DNA from: Nocardia mikamii NBRC 108933
GTDB taxonomy: Bacteria > Actinomycetota > Actinomycetes > Mycobacteriales > Mycobacteriaceae
Length of the DNA stretch: 64,000 bases
Reading direction: 5' to 3'
Assembly (NCBI RefSeq): GCF_001613505.1
Contig: NZ_BDCM01000026.1
Span: 61,635 to 125,634, forward strand
Both the position numbers and the translations under genes were made by a program. This document shows positions 1-7,884 of the stretch, piece after piece; position 1 is the stretch's first letter, and each line of letters starts with the position of its first letter. The notes beneath the pieces are model-generated. The model was given only the letters and a program-made list of their open reading frames with translations. It made no database searches and had not been told where the DNA came from.

Positions 1-511
1 GGCGACCGGCATGGTATTCCAGCAGCCGCTGCTGATGCCGTGGCTGACCGTGCGCGACAACGTGCGGTTCGGCGGCCGGTTCGCGCGTCACCGTGCTGAT
101 TTCGATCCCGCGGGCACGGATGCGCTGCTCGAGCGGTTCGGTCTGGCCGGGCTGGCCGGACGGATGCCCGATGAGCTCTCCGGTGGCCAGGCGCAGCGGG
201 TCGCGGTGATGCGCGCCGTCGCGGTCCGGCCACAGTTGCTGCTACTCGACGAACCCTTCAGCGCCCTGGATCCGGCGGTGCGCGCCGACCTGCAGGAGTG
301 GCTCGCCGCGCTGGTCGCCGACCTCGGCTGCACCACCGTCCTGGTCACCCACGACGTCGACGAGGCGCTGCGATTGGGCGACCGGATCGTCCTGATCGGC
401 CACGGCGGCACCGTGCGGGCGCAGTTTCCGCGCCCTGGCTCCGACGACGAGCGGAACACGCTGCGGCACAGCATCATCGACCGCTATCGCGATGTGTCGG
501 TGACAGTATGA
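1..511 (+). CDS. ABC transporter ATP-binding protein, NitT/TauT type (5' partial)
   Basis: Energises a nitrate/sulfonate/taurine-type ABC importer at the inner face of the membrane. The window starts inside the gene, so the Walker A loop is missing. Visible in order are the Q-loop (VFQQPLLMPWLTV), the signature LSGGQAQR, Walker B (LLLLDEPFSALD) and the H-loop (VTHDVDEA). The frame is open from base 2, so the ATG at 11 is internal. The stop overlaps the next start by 4 bases (ATGA), so the two are translationally coupled. The family call is firm; the substrate cannot be read from this subunit. Confidence 0.93.
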   Translation, partial: ATGMVFQQPLLMPWLTVRDNVRFGGRFARHRADFDPAGTDALLERFGLAGLAGRMPDELSGGQAQRVAVMRAVAVRPQLLLLDEPFSALDPAVRADLQEWLAALVADLGCTTVLVTHDVDEALRLGDRIVLIGHGGTVRAQFPRPGSDDERNTLRHSIIDRYRDVSVTV

Positions 512-1653
512 GGCGGCCCTCGATCTCGCGGCGTGGCCTGCTGTGCGGCTGCGCCGGACTCGTCGCCGCCGGTGGGCTGGCCGGATTGGCCGATCTGGGC
601 GTGGCCGCGGCCGACCGCCGCGGCATCGGCGGTGACCGGTTGCGTATCGGATATCTGCCGATCACCGACGCGGCCCCGCTGCTGATCGCCGAGCGCGGCC
701 CCGAATTCGCCCAGCCCGTCCTGTTTCGCAGCTGGTCCGCGCTGGCGGAGGCGTTCCTCACCCGCCATGTCGATATCGTGCACCTGCTGATGCCGATGGC
801 GATTCAGCTACGGTTCGGAATGGGTGCCCCGGCTCGGATTCTCGGCTGGAACCACACCAACGGTTCCGCCCTGACCGTCGCTCCCGGCATCACCGAACCC
901 GGCGAACTGGCCGGTACGCAGGTGGCGATCCCGTTCTGGTGGTCGATCCACAACATCGTGATCCAGCAGTGGTTGCGCGCCAACGGTTTACGGCCGGTGA
1001 TCCGGAGTTCGGCCTCGCGCTCGGCGGGCACCGTGGAGCTGATCGTGATGAGTCCTTCGGATATGATTCCGGCCCTCGCCAACGGGTCGATCAGCGCGTT
1101 CACCGTCGCCGACCCGTTCAACGCGGGAGCGGAACTGCGCGGCGTGGGGCATATCCATCGCTTCCTCGGCGACCTGTGGCGCGACCACGCCTGCTGCGCA
1201 CTGGTGGTGCATCAGGACCTCCTGGACAGCCGGCCCGCCGTGGCACAGGCGGTGGCGGACGCGGTGGTCGCCGCGCAGCTGCGGATCGGCGCAGACCGTC
1301 CCGCCGCGGCGAAACAGCTCGCGGGAAGGTATCTTCCGCAACCGCTGCCCGCGATCACGAAGGCGCTGACCTATTCCGACCGGATCCCGGTCCGGCATCC
1401 CGACTGGCACCCGCAGCGAATCGGATTCCAGCCCTTCCCCTTTCCGAGTTTCACCGCCGCTCTCGCCACGGCCATGCACGACACCGTCGTCGACGGTGAC
1501 ACCCGCTTCCTGTCCCGCCTGGATCCGGCGAGCGCACACGGCGAACTCGTCGACGACCGCTTCGTCCGGGCCGCGCTGGACCGCGCGGGCGGGCCCGCCG
1601 CCTTCGGACTGCCCCCGGGGCTCACTCGCATCGAGGAGATCGATCCATCGTGA
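508..1653 (+). CDS. ABC transporter substrate-binding protein (NrtA/SsuA-like, Tat-exported)
   Basis: Solute-binding component of the importer, 381 residues. The N-terminus has a twin-arginine signal (SRRGLLCGCAGL) followed by an Ala/Gly-rich stretch. The mature part begins RIGYLPITDAAPLL, as in NMT1/CmpA/NrtA-like proteins, and a PFWWSIHN loop follows. The ATG at 508 sits in the stop of the ATPase gene. In-frame upstream starts would run through the ATPase gene and are rejected. The 3' end overlaps the permease GTG. The substrate is unknown; nitrate, bicarbonate, an alkanesulfonate or a thiamine precursor are all possible. Confidence 0.9.
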   Translation: MRRPSISRRGLLCGCAGLVAAGGLAGLADLGVAAADRRGIGGDRLRIGYLPITDAAPLLIAERGPEFAQPVLFRSWSALAEAFLTRHVDIVHLLMPMAIQLRFGMGAPARILGWNHTNGSALTVAPGITEPGELAGTQVAIPFWWSIHNIVIQQWLRANGLRPVIRSSASRSAGTVELIVMSPSDMIPALANGSISAFTVADPFNAGAELRGVGHIHRFLGDLWRDHACCALVVHQDLLDSRPAVAQAVADAVVAAQLRIGADRPAAAKQLAGRYLPQPLPAITKALTYSDRIPVRHPDWHPQRIGFQPFPFPSFTAALATAMHDTVVDGDTRFLSRLDPASAHGELVDDRFVRAALDRAGGPAAFGLPPGLTRIEEIDPS

Positions 1654-2417
1654 CTATCGTCGCCGCCCGCCCACGTCGCCGCGCCGCGGCCTGGTTACCG
1701 CGCCTGGGTGCCGTCGTCGCCGCGGTGCTGCTGTGGTGGGTGCTCACCGATCTGGTGGCAGCGCCGCAGTCGCTGCTGCGCGAATTCGGGCCGCAGCATG
1801 TGCCCGGTGCCATCGCCGGATTGCTGGATCGCGGTGTGCTGCTCCCCGATATCGCGGTGAGTATGTGGCGGCTGCTGGTGGGATTGCTGATCGCGGTCAC
1901 CGTCGGCGTTCCGCTGGGCCTGCTGCTCGGACTGCACGCCGCCACCGAATCCGCGGTCGCGCCCGTGGTGCAGTTCCTGCGGATGATCTCGCCGCTGTCG
2001 TGGGCGCCGATCGCGGTCGCGCTGTTCGGAATCGGGCACCAGCCGGTGATCTTCCTGGTGGCCGCGGCCTCGGTCTGGCCCCTCGTGCTGAACACCGCCG
2101 CGGGCGTGCGATCCATCGACCCGGGTCTGCTGTTGGTGGCGCGGTCGTTCGGTGCGACCCGGCGCGAGCAGGTGAGCGCGGTGATCCTGCCGGCGATCCG
2201 CGGGCCGGTGCAGACCGGATTCCGCGTCGGGCTCGGCATCGCCTGGGTGGTGCTGGTGCCGGCCGAAATGCTCGGGGTACGGTCCGGCCTCGGCTACCAG
2301 ATCCTCAATGCCCGCGACCAACTCGCCTACGACCAGGTGATGGCGGTGATCGTGGTGATCGGCCTGATCGGATTCGCGCTGGACTCGCTCGCCCGGGCGG
2401 TGCTGGACCGGCCCTGA
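1650..2417 (+). CDS. ABC transporter permease (BPD type, NitT/TauT family)
   Basis: Membrane channel subunit, 255 residues, normal length for SsuC/TauC/NrtB relatives. The first hydrophobic segment follows an Arg/Ala-rich cytoplasmic start. Several more helices follow, and the EAA loop that docks on the ATPase is near residues 155-180 (LLLVARSFGATRREQ). It starts at a GTG overlapping the preceding TGA. It is the last gene of the operon and ends 21 bp from the convergent eis stop. Confidence 0.92.
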   Translation: MTIVAARPRRRAAAWLPRLGAVVAAVLLWWVLTDLVAAPQSLLREFGPQHVPGAIAGLLDRGVLLPDIAVSMWRLLVGLLIAVTVGVPLGLLLGLHAATESAVAPVVQFLRMISPLSWAPIAVALFGIGHQPVIFLVAAASVWPLVLNTAAGVRSIDPGLLLVARSFGATRREQVSAVILPAIRGPVQTGFRVGLGIAWVVLVPAEMLGVRSGLGYQILNARDQLAYDQVMAVIVVIGLIGFALDSLARAVLDRP

Positions 2418-2438
2418 CGGGCGGCTGTCGCGCCGGTG

Positions 2439-3650
2439 TCAGAAGTAGGTGCCGGCGAACGGGGCCGAGGTGGTGGTGAACAGGTTGTCCGCGTCTTCGA
2501 TTGCGCCGCTGCGGTTTTCGCGCACCCGGCCGGCGAGGGCCAGCTGCCGCCAGGTGGATCCGCCGAGGTACACCGCGGCGAGGGCGGCCACGTCGGTGGT
2601 GAGATCGGCGGGCGCGTCGACGCGGGTGAGGTTGTCGGCGGCGATGCGGTAGGAGCCGGTGTTGGCGGGCAGGAGGTCGTCGGTCACCGCGAGGACCACG
2701 GCCGGTGACTCGCGGTAGCTTCGGCGTTCCAGTGCCGTCGGGACGTCCACCAGCCGCAACCAGGTCTCGTCGTGCATGCCGGCGACGGTGACCACGCGCT
2801 CGTCGGTGAACAGGTGCCGCAGCGGACTGTCCACCGGGGCGAAAGTGATCACGATCCGGTCGACGATGTCATGGGTGAGCAGATGCCGCAGCAGTCCGCG
2901 GTAGGCCGCGGGTGTGGTGGCCACCCAGTCGTCGACGACCACCGTGCGTTGCGGATTGCGCGGCCAGCCGGCGCTGTCCGACGGGCGGTAGCGCAGGAAC
3001 CCGTCCTCGGCGCCGGGTTCGCCGTGCACCACCGTCCAGCCGGCGTCGCCGGCGACCGACTCCTGGAATCGCCACCAGTACGGCGTCCGGTCGATCGCGC
3101 CGTTCCACGAAATATCAGCGGCCGCATAGATTTTCGCCAGCGTCTCCCACCGGTTCGCGGCGTCGAGGTAGCGCACCGGCCCACCCTGGGCCACGGTGTC
3201 GCGCAATCGGGCCTGTCGCCGATCCAGCTCGAGCGTCGCGTACGAGCCGGCCACGCCGTAGCCGAACCGTTCGTAGATCCCACCCTGGGTTGCGCGCAGA
3301 CTCGCGACCACCTCACCGCGCGCCGCGATATCGGCGAGCTGACGCCGCAGCAGCGCACTCACCACGCCCCTTCGGGTGTGGGTCGGCAGCACACCGACGT
3401 GCGTCACGGCCGCGTGGGGGAGGCGTCGCCCGCCGGGGGCCACCAGCCAGCTGGTGTAGGAGTCGACGGCCCCGACCAGCTGCCCGTCCAGTCGCGCCCC
3501 GAGCGTGCGTCCGGGCTCCGCCAGTCCATCGGCGCCGTCCGGCAGTGGCGGCAGTCCGACCATCGCGGTGCGGAAGATCTCTCCCGCCGCACGCACCTCG
3601 TCGGCGTCGGTCAGCGTCACGAGTTCGACGGCTGCTGTGCGGCTGGTCAT
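2439..3650 (-). CDS. eis: Eis-family GNAT N-acetyltransferase
   Basis: Acetyl-CoA-dependent acetyltransferase of the 'enhanced intracellular survival' family. Family members multi-acetylate amines such as aminoglycosides, and protein lysines. The 403 residues match the usual length. The N-terminal GNAT fold contains VTHVGVLPTHTRRGVVSALL (acetyl-CoA pyrophosphate loop), then a second GNAT-like fold and an SCP2-like C-terminal domain. The protein ends in an aromatic residue (GTYF), as in Eis, where the C-terminal carboxylate is catalytic. The ATG has a strong GGAGGTGA ribosome site. The family call is firm; the natural substrate is unknown. Confidence 0.9.
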   Translation of the reverse strand: MTSRTAAVELVTLTDADEVRAAGEIFRTAMVGLPPLPDGADGLAEPGRTLGARLDGQLVGAVDSYTSWLVAPGGRRLPHAAVTHVGVLPTHTRRGVVSALLRRQLADIAARGEVVASLRATQGGIYERFGYGVAGSYATLELDRRQARLRDTVAQGGPVRYLDAANRWETLAKIYAAADISWNGAIDRTPYWWRFQESVAGDAGWTVVHGEPGAEDGFLRYRPSDSAGWPRNPQRTVVVDDWVATTPAAYRGLLRHLLTHDIVDRIVITFAPVDSPLRHLFTDERVVTVAGMHDETWLRLVDVPTALERRSYRESPAVVLAVTDDLLPANTGSYRIAADNLTRVDAPADLTTDVAALAAVYLGGSTWRQLALAGRVRENRSGAIEDADNLFTTTSAPFAGTYF

Positions 3651-3748
3651 TCGTCACCTCCGAGGTCGTGCCCGGGCACGTCGTGTGCCGCGCGTCCCGG
3701 ACCACGCTAGCGGGCCGCCGCCGCGGATCAGCGCAGCCGAACTCGGGA

Positions 3749-4066
3749 TCAGCCTGCCGCCGCCATCGCCCGCCACGCCTTCCTGGCGCGGGAGCGGGCT
3801 CGCGGGGCGGCGTATTCGATTCGCCGACGCGCCTCGGAGGCGCTGATCCGCAGGAGATCGCTCAAGAGCTCCGCGGTGTCCCGGTAGCCGGTGTCGGCGG
3901 CGAGGCCGCGGCGCTCGGCCTCGGCGACGGCCGCGACCATGGCCGCACCCAATCGGCGCCGGCGGCGTTCGGTTTCGACGAGGGTGCGCAGCAAGTCGAC
4001 ATCGGCCAGTTCCGACCATCCTCGTGCCGGAGCATTCGGTGCCAACGCAGTCGAATGTGTGTTCAC
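3749..4066 (-). CDS. Truncated DUF222 (13E12-family) protein behind an SOS box
   Basis: About 105 residues resembling only the N-terminal part of 13E12-repeat/DUF222 HNH proteins (LLRISASEARRRIEYA, followed by a basic stretch). Full family members are usually several hundred residues long and end in an HNH nuclease motif, which is absent here, so this is probably a truncated remnant. The GTG at 4066 is chosen because a candidate -10 (TAGGCT, minus strand) ends 7-8 bases before it, giving a leaderless start, and a perfect LexA-type box lies just upstream. A longer in-frame reading to 4243 would run through the box and is unlikely. Confidence 0.6.
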   Translation of the reverse strand: MNTHSTALAPNAPARGWSELADVDLLRTLVETERRRRRLGAAMVAAVAEAERRGLAADTGYRDTAELLSDLLRISASEARRRIEYAAPRARSRARKAWRAMAAAG

Positions 4067-4087
4067 GCGGGTGAGCCTACCGCATGC

Positions 4088-4103
4088 TCGAACATTCGTT
4101 CGA
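4088..4103. promoter_or_regulatory. Perfect LexA SOS box
   Basis: TCGAAC-ATTC-GTTCGA is an exact match to the mycobacterial/actinobacterial LexA consensus TCGAAC-N4-GTTCGA. It lies 22 bp upstream of the GTG of the truncated DUF222 gene, overlapping the expected -35 region. Several 13E12-family genes of Mycobacterium tuberculosis are LexA-controlled, so the pairing is biologically coherent. The divergent LLM oxidoreductase starts 120 bp away on the other side. Confidence 0.85.
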
Positions 4104-4224
4104 TTATCGGCATTCGGTGCGTCGGAGTTCTCGCGCCGAGGAGGGCGTGCGGCGGCGCGGGCGTGATTTGTCGGAATCAGGGGATCGGGTGACCACGCCT
4201 GGGTGGGTCTGAGAGGGTCGCCAC

Positions 4225-5112
4225 ATGAAGATCGGTGTCGCACTTCCGCAGATGGCTCCCGGCTACGGGCCGGGTACGACGATCGACTGGGCCCGGCGAA
4301 TCGACGCGGGCCCGTTCTCGAGTGTTTCCGTCGGTGAGCGGGTGACGTTCTCGAATCCGGAGATGGTCGCGACGCTGGGTGCCTGTGCGGCGGTTACCGA
4401 GCGAGTGCAGGTTCTGGCGAACCTCTGGGTGCTTCCGCAGCACCCGATGGCGATGGTGGCCCAGCAGATCGGCACCCTCGATCAGCTCGCGAACGGCCGT
4501 CTCGAGGTAGCCGTCGGTGTCGGCGGTCGTGAGCACGACTATCGCGCTCTCGGTGCTGATTTCAAGCGACGGCACCAGCAGCTCGACGACAAGGTCGCCG
4601 AGTTGAAGTCACTGCTCGCCGGCGAGCCCCCGTTCGAGGGCGCGGACCCGGTGGGGCCGGTGTGCGTGCAGCCGGGTGGGCCGATCATCCTCGCCGGTGC
4701 GATGGGGCCGAAGGCGATGCGCCGGGCGGCGCGGTGGGCCGACGGCGTCTCCGGCTTCAGCATCTCCGGCGACGCCGAGGAGATCGCCGAGGTGAGCGAT
4801 CTCGCCGACCGGTGCTGGGCCGAGGCCGGTCGTACGACGAAGCCACGCAAGGTCAGCGGCTGCTTCACCGCACTGGGCGTCACGGATGCGTCGGAGGCGC
4901 TGCGCTCCTTCACCGCTCGCTACCTGGGCTTCCTCGGGCCCGACCTGGCCCACAGGGTCGCCGCGTCGGCGCGCGCGTCGACTGCCGAGGTGCTCGCCAA
5001 GATTCTCGACGGCGCGGAGCAGGCCGGATGCGACGAGTTCATCCTGGTCCCGGCCGTCACGGACCTGAACTTCCTCGAGGTTGCCTGCGAGGTGGTGGCC
5101 GCACGGCCTTGA
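4225..5112 (+). CDS. LLM-class flavin-dependent oxidoreductase
   Basis: Luciferase-like monooxygenase fold, 295 residues, using FMN or F420. Family marks are MKIGVALPQM at the start, a beta strand ending VLANLWVLPQHP, then DQLANGRLEVAVGVGGREHDY, and GAMGPKAMRRAARWADG in the second half. The ATG follows GAGAGGG at a good distance. It stands alone between two minus-strand genes. The substrate cannot be deduced. Confidence 0.9.
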   Translation: MKIGVALPQMAPGYGPGTTIDWARRIDAGPFSSVSVGERVTFSNPEMVATLGACAAVTERVQVLANLWVLPQHPMAMVAQQIGTLDQLANGRLEVAVGVGGREHDYRALGADFKRRHQQLDDKVAELKSLLAGEPPFEGADPVGPVCVQPGGPIILAGAMGPKAMRRAARWADGVSGFSISGDAEEIAEVSDLADRCWAEAGRTTKPRKVSGCFTALGVTDASEALRSFTARYLGFLGPDLAHRVAASARASTAEVLAKILDGAEQAGCDEFILVPAVTDLNFLEVACEVVAARP

Positions 5113-5186
5113 TCCTCGCGCACCTATCGGCGACGGGTGCACGGCTGCGTGCGGGTGACCCGCCCGGGGCGCGAGTCGGACCGCGT

Positions 5187-5675
5187 TCACCTCGGTGCCC
5201 GGCGTGCGCGGCGTCGTCGTTGCAGGCCGGGGTGTACGCCGGCTGGCAAGCCCGCGTGGGCGGCGATGCGTTGCAGTAGCGGGAGGAGCTGGGCTCGCTC
5301 GGTCTCGTCGAGCGGTGCGAAGATTTCCGATTCCAGTGCGTCGGCCTCGGATTGCATCGACTCCAGCACCTCGCGCGCACGGTCGGTGAGGTGGACCGCG
5401 TGCGCGCGCCGGTCGGCCGGATGCGGCCGCCGGGTCACCAGTGCGCGTTCCTCCAGCTCGTCGACCAGTCCGACCATCGCATTGCGGTGAACCCGCAGCA
5501 GATCCGCGAGTTCCTGCTGACTGCGGCCGTCCGCGACGGCCAGTTGGGTGAGGACCGCGAAGTGGGCCGGGTCCAGATCCAGCCGCGCCAGCTGGTCGGT
5601 GAGCCGGTGCGATACGTGGAAGCCGATCTGCGACAACAGGAATGCCCCGCGCGATTCCAGCGGCCGGTTCGTCAT
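5187..5675 (-). CDS. MarR-family transcriptional regulator
   Basis: Winged-helix repressor of about 162 residues, which would bind as a dimer. The recognition helix region reads QQELADLLRVHRNAMVGLVDELEERALV and the wing carries RRPHPADRRAH. It is divergent from the ABM/DUF4267/DUF2871 operon across about 80 bp that hold a perfect palindrome, so it probably controls that operon and itself. The ATG at 5675 is preferred; a GTG at 5684 would add three residues. The C-terminus is basic (LQRRRRARRAPR). Confidence 0.9.
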   Translation of the reverse strand: MTNRPLESRGAFLLSQIGFHVSHRLTDQLARLDLDPAHFAVLTQLAVADGRSQQELADLLRVHRNAMVGLVDELEERALVTRRPHPADRRAHAVHLTDRAREVLESMQSEADALESEIFAPLDETERAQLLPLLQRIAAHAGLPAGVHPGLQRRRRARRAPR

Positions 5676-5718
5676 GACTCCCACACTAGCAACTCAACAT
5701 GATTGCCATATAACTGGA

Positions 5719-5748
5719 TTGACAACAAACATGATTGTCACTTAGCGT
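5719..5748 (+). promoter_or_regulatory. Candidate promoter of the ABM operon (leaderless)
   Basis: TTGACA at 5719-5724, an 18-bp spacer and TAGCGT at 5743-5748. Transcription would start near 5755, exactly at the ATG. No ribosome-binding sequence precedes that ATG, which agrees with a leaderless message. Confidence 0.5.
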
Positions 5749-5754
5749 GACAAT
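5734..5754. promoter_or_regulatory. Palindromic operator, probably for the divergent MarR protein
   Basis: ATTGTCAC-TTAGC-GTGACAAT is a perfect 8-bp inverted repeat with a 5-bp centre. It covers the candidate -10 element and ends directly before the ATG at 5755. A repressor bound here would block transcription initiation. Confidence 0.65.
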
Positions 5755-6120
5755 ATGTCGAACGCCAACATCCCCTCCGTTTCCGACACCGACGCACCGG
5801 TCACCGTGATCAACACGATGTCGGTACCCGCTGCCCAGCGAGACCTGTTCCTGCGGCGCTGGCGTGACAGCGCCCAGTACATGGCGGCCGCGGCCGGTTT
5901 CCGCCGAACCCGGATGTTCCAGGCGGCCGGTGAGGAGGCCGAGGCGGTCTTCGTCAACGTCGGGGATTGGGACAGCGGCACCGCTCTGCGCAACGCGCTC
6001 GGCACCGCGGAATGGCGTGCGTTGACGCTGCGGATGCAGAACGATCTCGACCTCACCGCACGGCCGATGATCTTCCATCCCACCCTCGAACTGGGACCCG
6101 GCGACGTGCTGCCCCAGTGA
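5755..6120 (+). CDS. Antibiotic biosynthesis monooxygenase (ABM) domain protein
   Basis: A 121-residue dimeric alpha/beta-barrel protein. ABM-fold members are cofactor-free monooxygenases or haem/quinol-interacting proteins. The signature is VINTMSVPAAQRDLFLRRW, a central GFRRTRMF strand and a VFVNVGDWDS strand. It is the first gene of a three-gene operon and has no Shine-Dalgarno sequence. A stress or quinone-related role is guessed from MarR control only. Confidence 0.75.
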   Translation: MSNANIPSVSDTDAPVTVINTMSVPAAQRDLFLRRWRDSAQYMAAAAGFRRTRMFQAAGEEAEAVFVNVGDWDSGTALRNALGTAEWRALTLRMQNDLDLTARPMIFHPTLELGPGDVLPQ

Positions 6121-6174
6121 GCCGGATGCCGTGTCGGACAACAATTCACGTCTGAATGTCAGAGGAGTACACCC

Positions 6175-6615
6175 ATGTCACGCCGGTCCCTCGACACCGT
6201 CCTCGCCGCCGCTGTCGTTCTGTTCACCCTCTACCTCGGGATTTCTTTCGTCCTGACTCCCGAGACCGCCGCCCAGGGCTTCGGCCTGCCGGATCGGCCC
6301 GCCGGCGACGGCGGCGGCTTCCTCGTCGTGAAAGGCTGTCGCGAACTAGCGATGGGCCTGGGCACGGGCATCCTGCTGGTTACGGGCCGGCGCCGCGCCT
6401 TGGGGTGGATTCTGCTGATGACGGCCGTCGCACCGCTCGGCGACATGATCAACGTCCTGGCGCATCACGGCTCCCCGGCCACCGCGTTCGGCGTTCACGG
6501 CTCGACCTCCGTGCTGATCGCCGTCACGGGGCTGCTGATCCTCCGCGAAACCGGCACGGCGTCCGAAGTCCGGCAGGCCGCCGCCCCAGCGCCCACCGCA
6601 CAGCTGTCGGCCTGA
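6175..6615 (+). CDS. DUF4267 membrane protein
   Basis: A 146-residue integral membrane protein with four predicted helices (about residues 8-28, 55-72, 78-96 and 104-125). Family-typical sequence is GGFLVVKGCRELAMGLG and LGDMINVLAHHG. A GAGGAG ribosome site precedes the ATG. It lies 54 bp after the ABM gene and 43 bp before the DUF2871 gene, so it is probably co-transcribed. No function is known for the family. Confidence 0.8.
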   Translation: MSRRSLDTVLAAAVVLFTLYLGISFVLTPETAAQGFGLPDRPAGDGGGFLVVKGCRELAMGLGTGILLVTGRRRALGWILLMTAVAPLGDMINVLAHHGSPATAFGVHGSTSVLIAVTGLLILRETGTASEVRQAAAPAPTAQLSA

Positions 6616-6658
6616 CCTCTCACCCCAACGACCGCAACGAAATTCGAACGAGGACTCG

Positions 6659-7084
6659 ATGAAACAGCTCTACTGGGCCGCCGTCGGCTACACCGCACTG
6701 GGACTGCCGTCGGGACTGGTCTACCGCGAACTGACCAAGGCCCACCAGTTCACCGGCAAGACCGAACTCGCGGTGGTCCACACGCACCTGCTGGCGCTGG
6801 GAACGCTGTTCTTCCTGATCGTCCTGGTGCTCGAACACCAACTCGCCCTGTCGAATACCCGCGCCTATCGCTGGTTCTTCGCCGTCTACAACACCGCTGT
6901 CCTCTGGACGGTGGCGTGCATGACGATCATCGGCACCCGGACCGTCCTCGGGCACGGCGAATCCACGCCACTGGCGGAGCTGGCCGGCATCGGTCACGTC
7001 CTGCTCACCATCGGATTCGTGCTGTTCTTCCTCACCGTGCACCAGGCCATCACGGCCCGCCGCGAGGATGCGGTTCCCGTCTGA
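6659..7084 (+). CDS. DUF2871 membrane protein
   Basis: A 141-residue protein with four hydrophobic helices. The start YWAAVGYTALGLPSGLVYRE and the histidine-containing helix VVHTHLLALGTLFFL are typical of DUF2871. It is the last gene of the MarR-linked operon and is followed by a strong hairpin. The conserved His residues inside helices could hold a metal or haem, but that is inference. Confidence 0.8.
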   Translation: MKQLYWAAVGYTALGLPSGLVYRELTKAHQFTGKTELAVVHTHLLALGTLFFLIVLVLEHQLALSNTRAYRWFFAVYNTAVLWTVACMTIIGTRTVLGHGESTPLAELAGIGHVLLTIGFVLFFLTVHQAITARREDAVPV

Positions 7085-7139
7085 CCCGGCCCCGATTCGG
7101 TGGCGGCCGGGCCGGATGCCGGGCTGTTCCGCGCGGACA

Positions 7140-7170
7140 CCAACGGCCCGAGATAGCCTCGGGCCGTTGG
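7140..7170. terminator. Bidirectional hairpin terminator
   Basis: A 13-bp perfect stem (CCAACGGCCCGAG pairing with CTCGGGCCGTTGG) around a 5-base loop, between the convergent DUF2871 and DUF4870 genes. A short T-rich stretch follows on the plus strand. Confidence 0.75.
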
Positions 7171-7209
7171 TCTTCGGACTGTCGTATCCGCCGCCACGCG
7201 AAGACGCCG

Positions 7210-7608
7210 CTACCTGATCGAGTTGGCCAACCGGTCGGCGTACGGGGCGGTGAATTTTCCGACGATAGGGAGCGCCGCGCGGACACCGCCGGTGTTGTTC
7301 GCCTGGACCATGGCCATGATCCAGACGACGACCGTGAAGACCGCGACGGCGAGTCCGGCGAGGCTGAAGATGATGCCCAGGGCCCCGAGGAACGAGCCGA
7401 CGATACTCAGCACGATATTGAGCACGGAGACCGCCCCGAAGAAGACGATCGATTGCGAGGCATGGAATTTCACATCGGAATCGTGCTTCCCCACGAAGAG
7501 GAAGATGATTCCGGTGAGCCAGCCCAGCGCGTACGACAGGATCGCGCTGGTCTTCTTGTCCAAGCCGGCCGACTGCGGTTGGTTCGCGGGAGGTTGAGAA
7601 AATGTCAT
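7210..7608 (-). CDS. DUF4870 membrane protein
   Basis: A 132-residue protein with a short Pro/Gln-rich N-terminus, the family motif KKTSAILSYALGWLTGIIF, the charged loop GKHDSDVKFHASQS, and two further hydrophobic segments (about residues 53-72 and 75-100). It is a Tic20-like four-helix membrane protein of unknown role. It lies 66 bp downstream of the DUF397 gene on the same strand, so read-through from that operon is possible. Confidence 0.8.
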   Translation of the reverse strand: MTFSQPPANQPQSAGLDKKTSAILSYALGWLTGIIFLFVGKHDSDVKFHASQSIVFFGAVSVLNIVLSIVGSFLGALGIIFSLAGLAVAVFTVVVWIMAMVQANNTGGVRAALPIVGKFTAPYADRLANSIR

Positions 7609-7674
7609 GAGGTGAGTAGACGCCTTACGCGCCCCCTACCGATCCCAACTTTCCCGCGAACCCGCAGGTCGCCG

Positions 7675-7884
7675 CTACGCCGGTCGCTGGAACTCGCCGT
7701 CCTGAAGGCCGGTGGTGAAGGCGTCCCATTCGGCGGGGGTGAAGACGAGAGCTGGGCCGGTGGGGTTTTTGGAGTCGCGAACTCCGACCGCACCGGTCGT
7801 GAGGTGTGCTACCTCCACGCACTCTCCGCCGTCCCGGCTTCGGCTGCTTTTGAACCACTTCGCGGCTGACGTATCGGTACTCAC
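7675..7884 (-). CDS. DUF397 small protein (pair 1)
   Basis: 69 residues in typical DUF397 form: WFKSSRSRDGGECVEVA, then VGVRDSKNPTGPALVFTPAEWDAF, then a short acidic end. In Streptomyces, DUF397 proteins are partners or antagonists of the XRE regulator encoded beside them (WhiJ/BldB-type systems). Its ATG overlaps the stop of the upstream XRE gene by 4 bases, so the pair is translationally coupled. Confidence 0.9.
   Translation of the reverse strand: MSTDTSAAKWFKSSRSRDGGECVEVAHLTTGAVGVRDSKNPTGPALVFTPAEWDAFTTGLQDGEFQRPA

Noticed and set aside
298..1653. Longer frame of the substrate-binding protein starting at 298
   Set aside because: It would overlap most of the ATPase gene; the Tat signal starts at the ATG in the ATGA overlap at 508.
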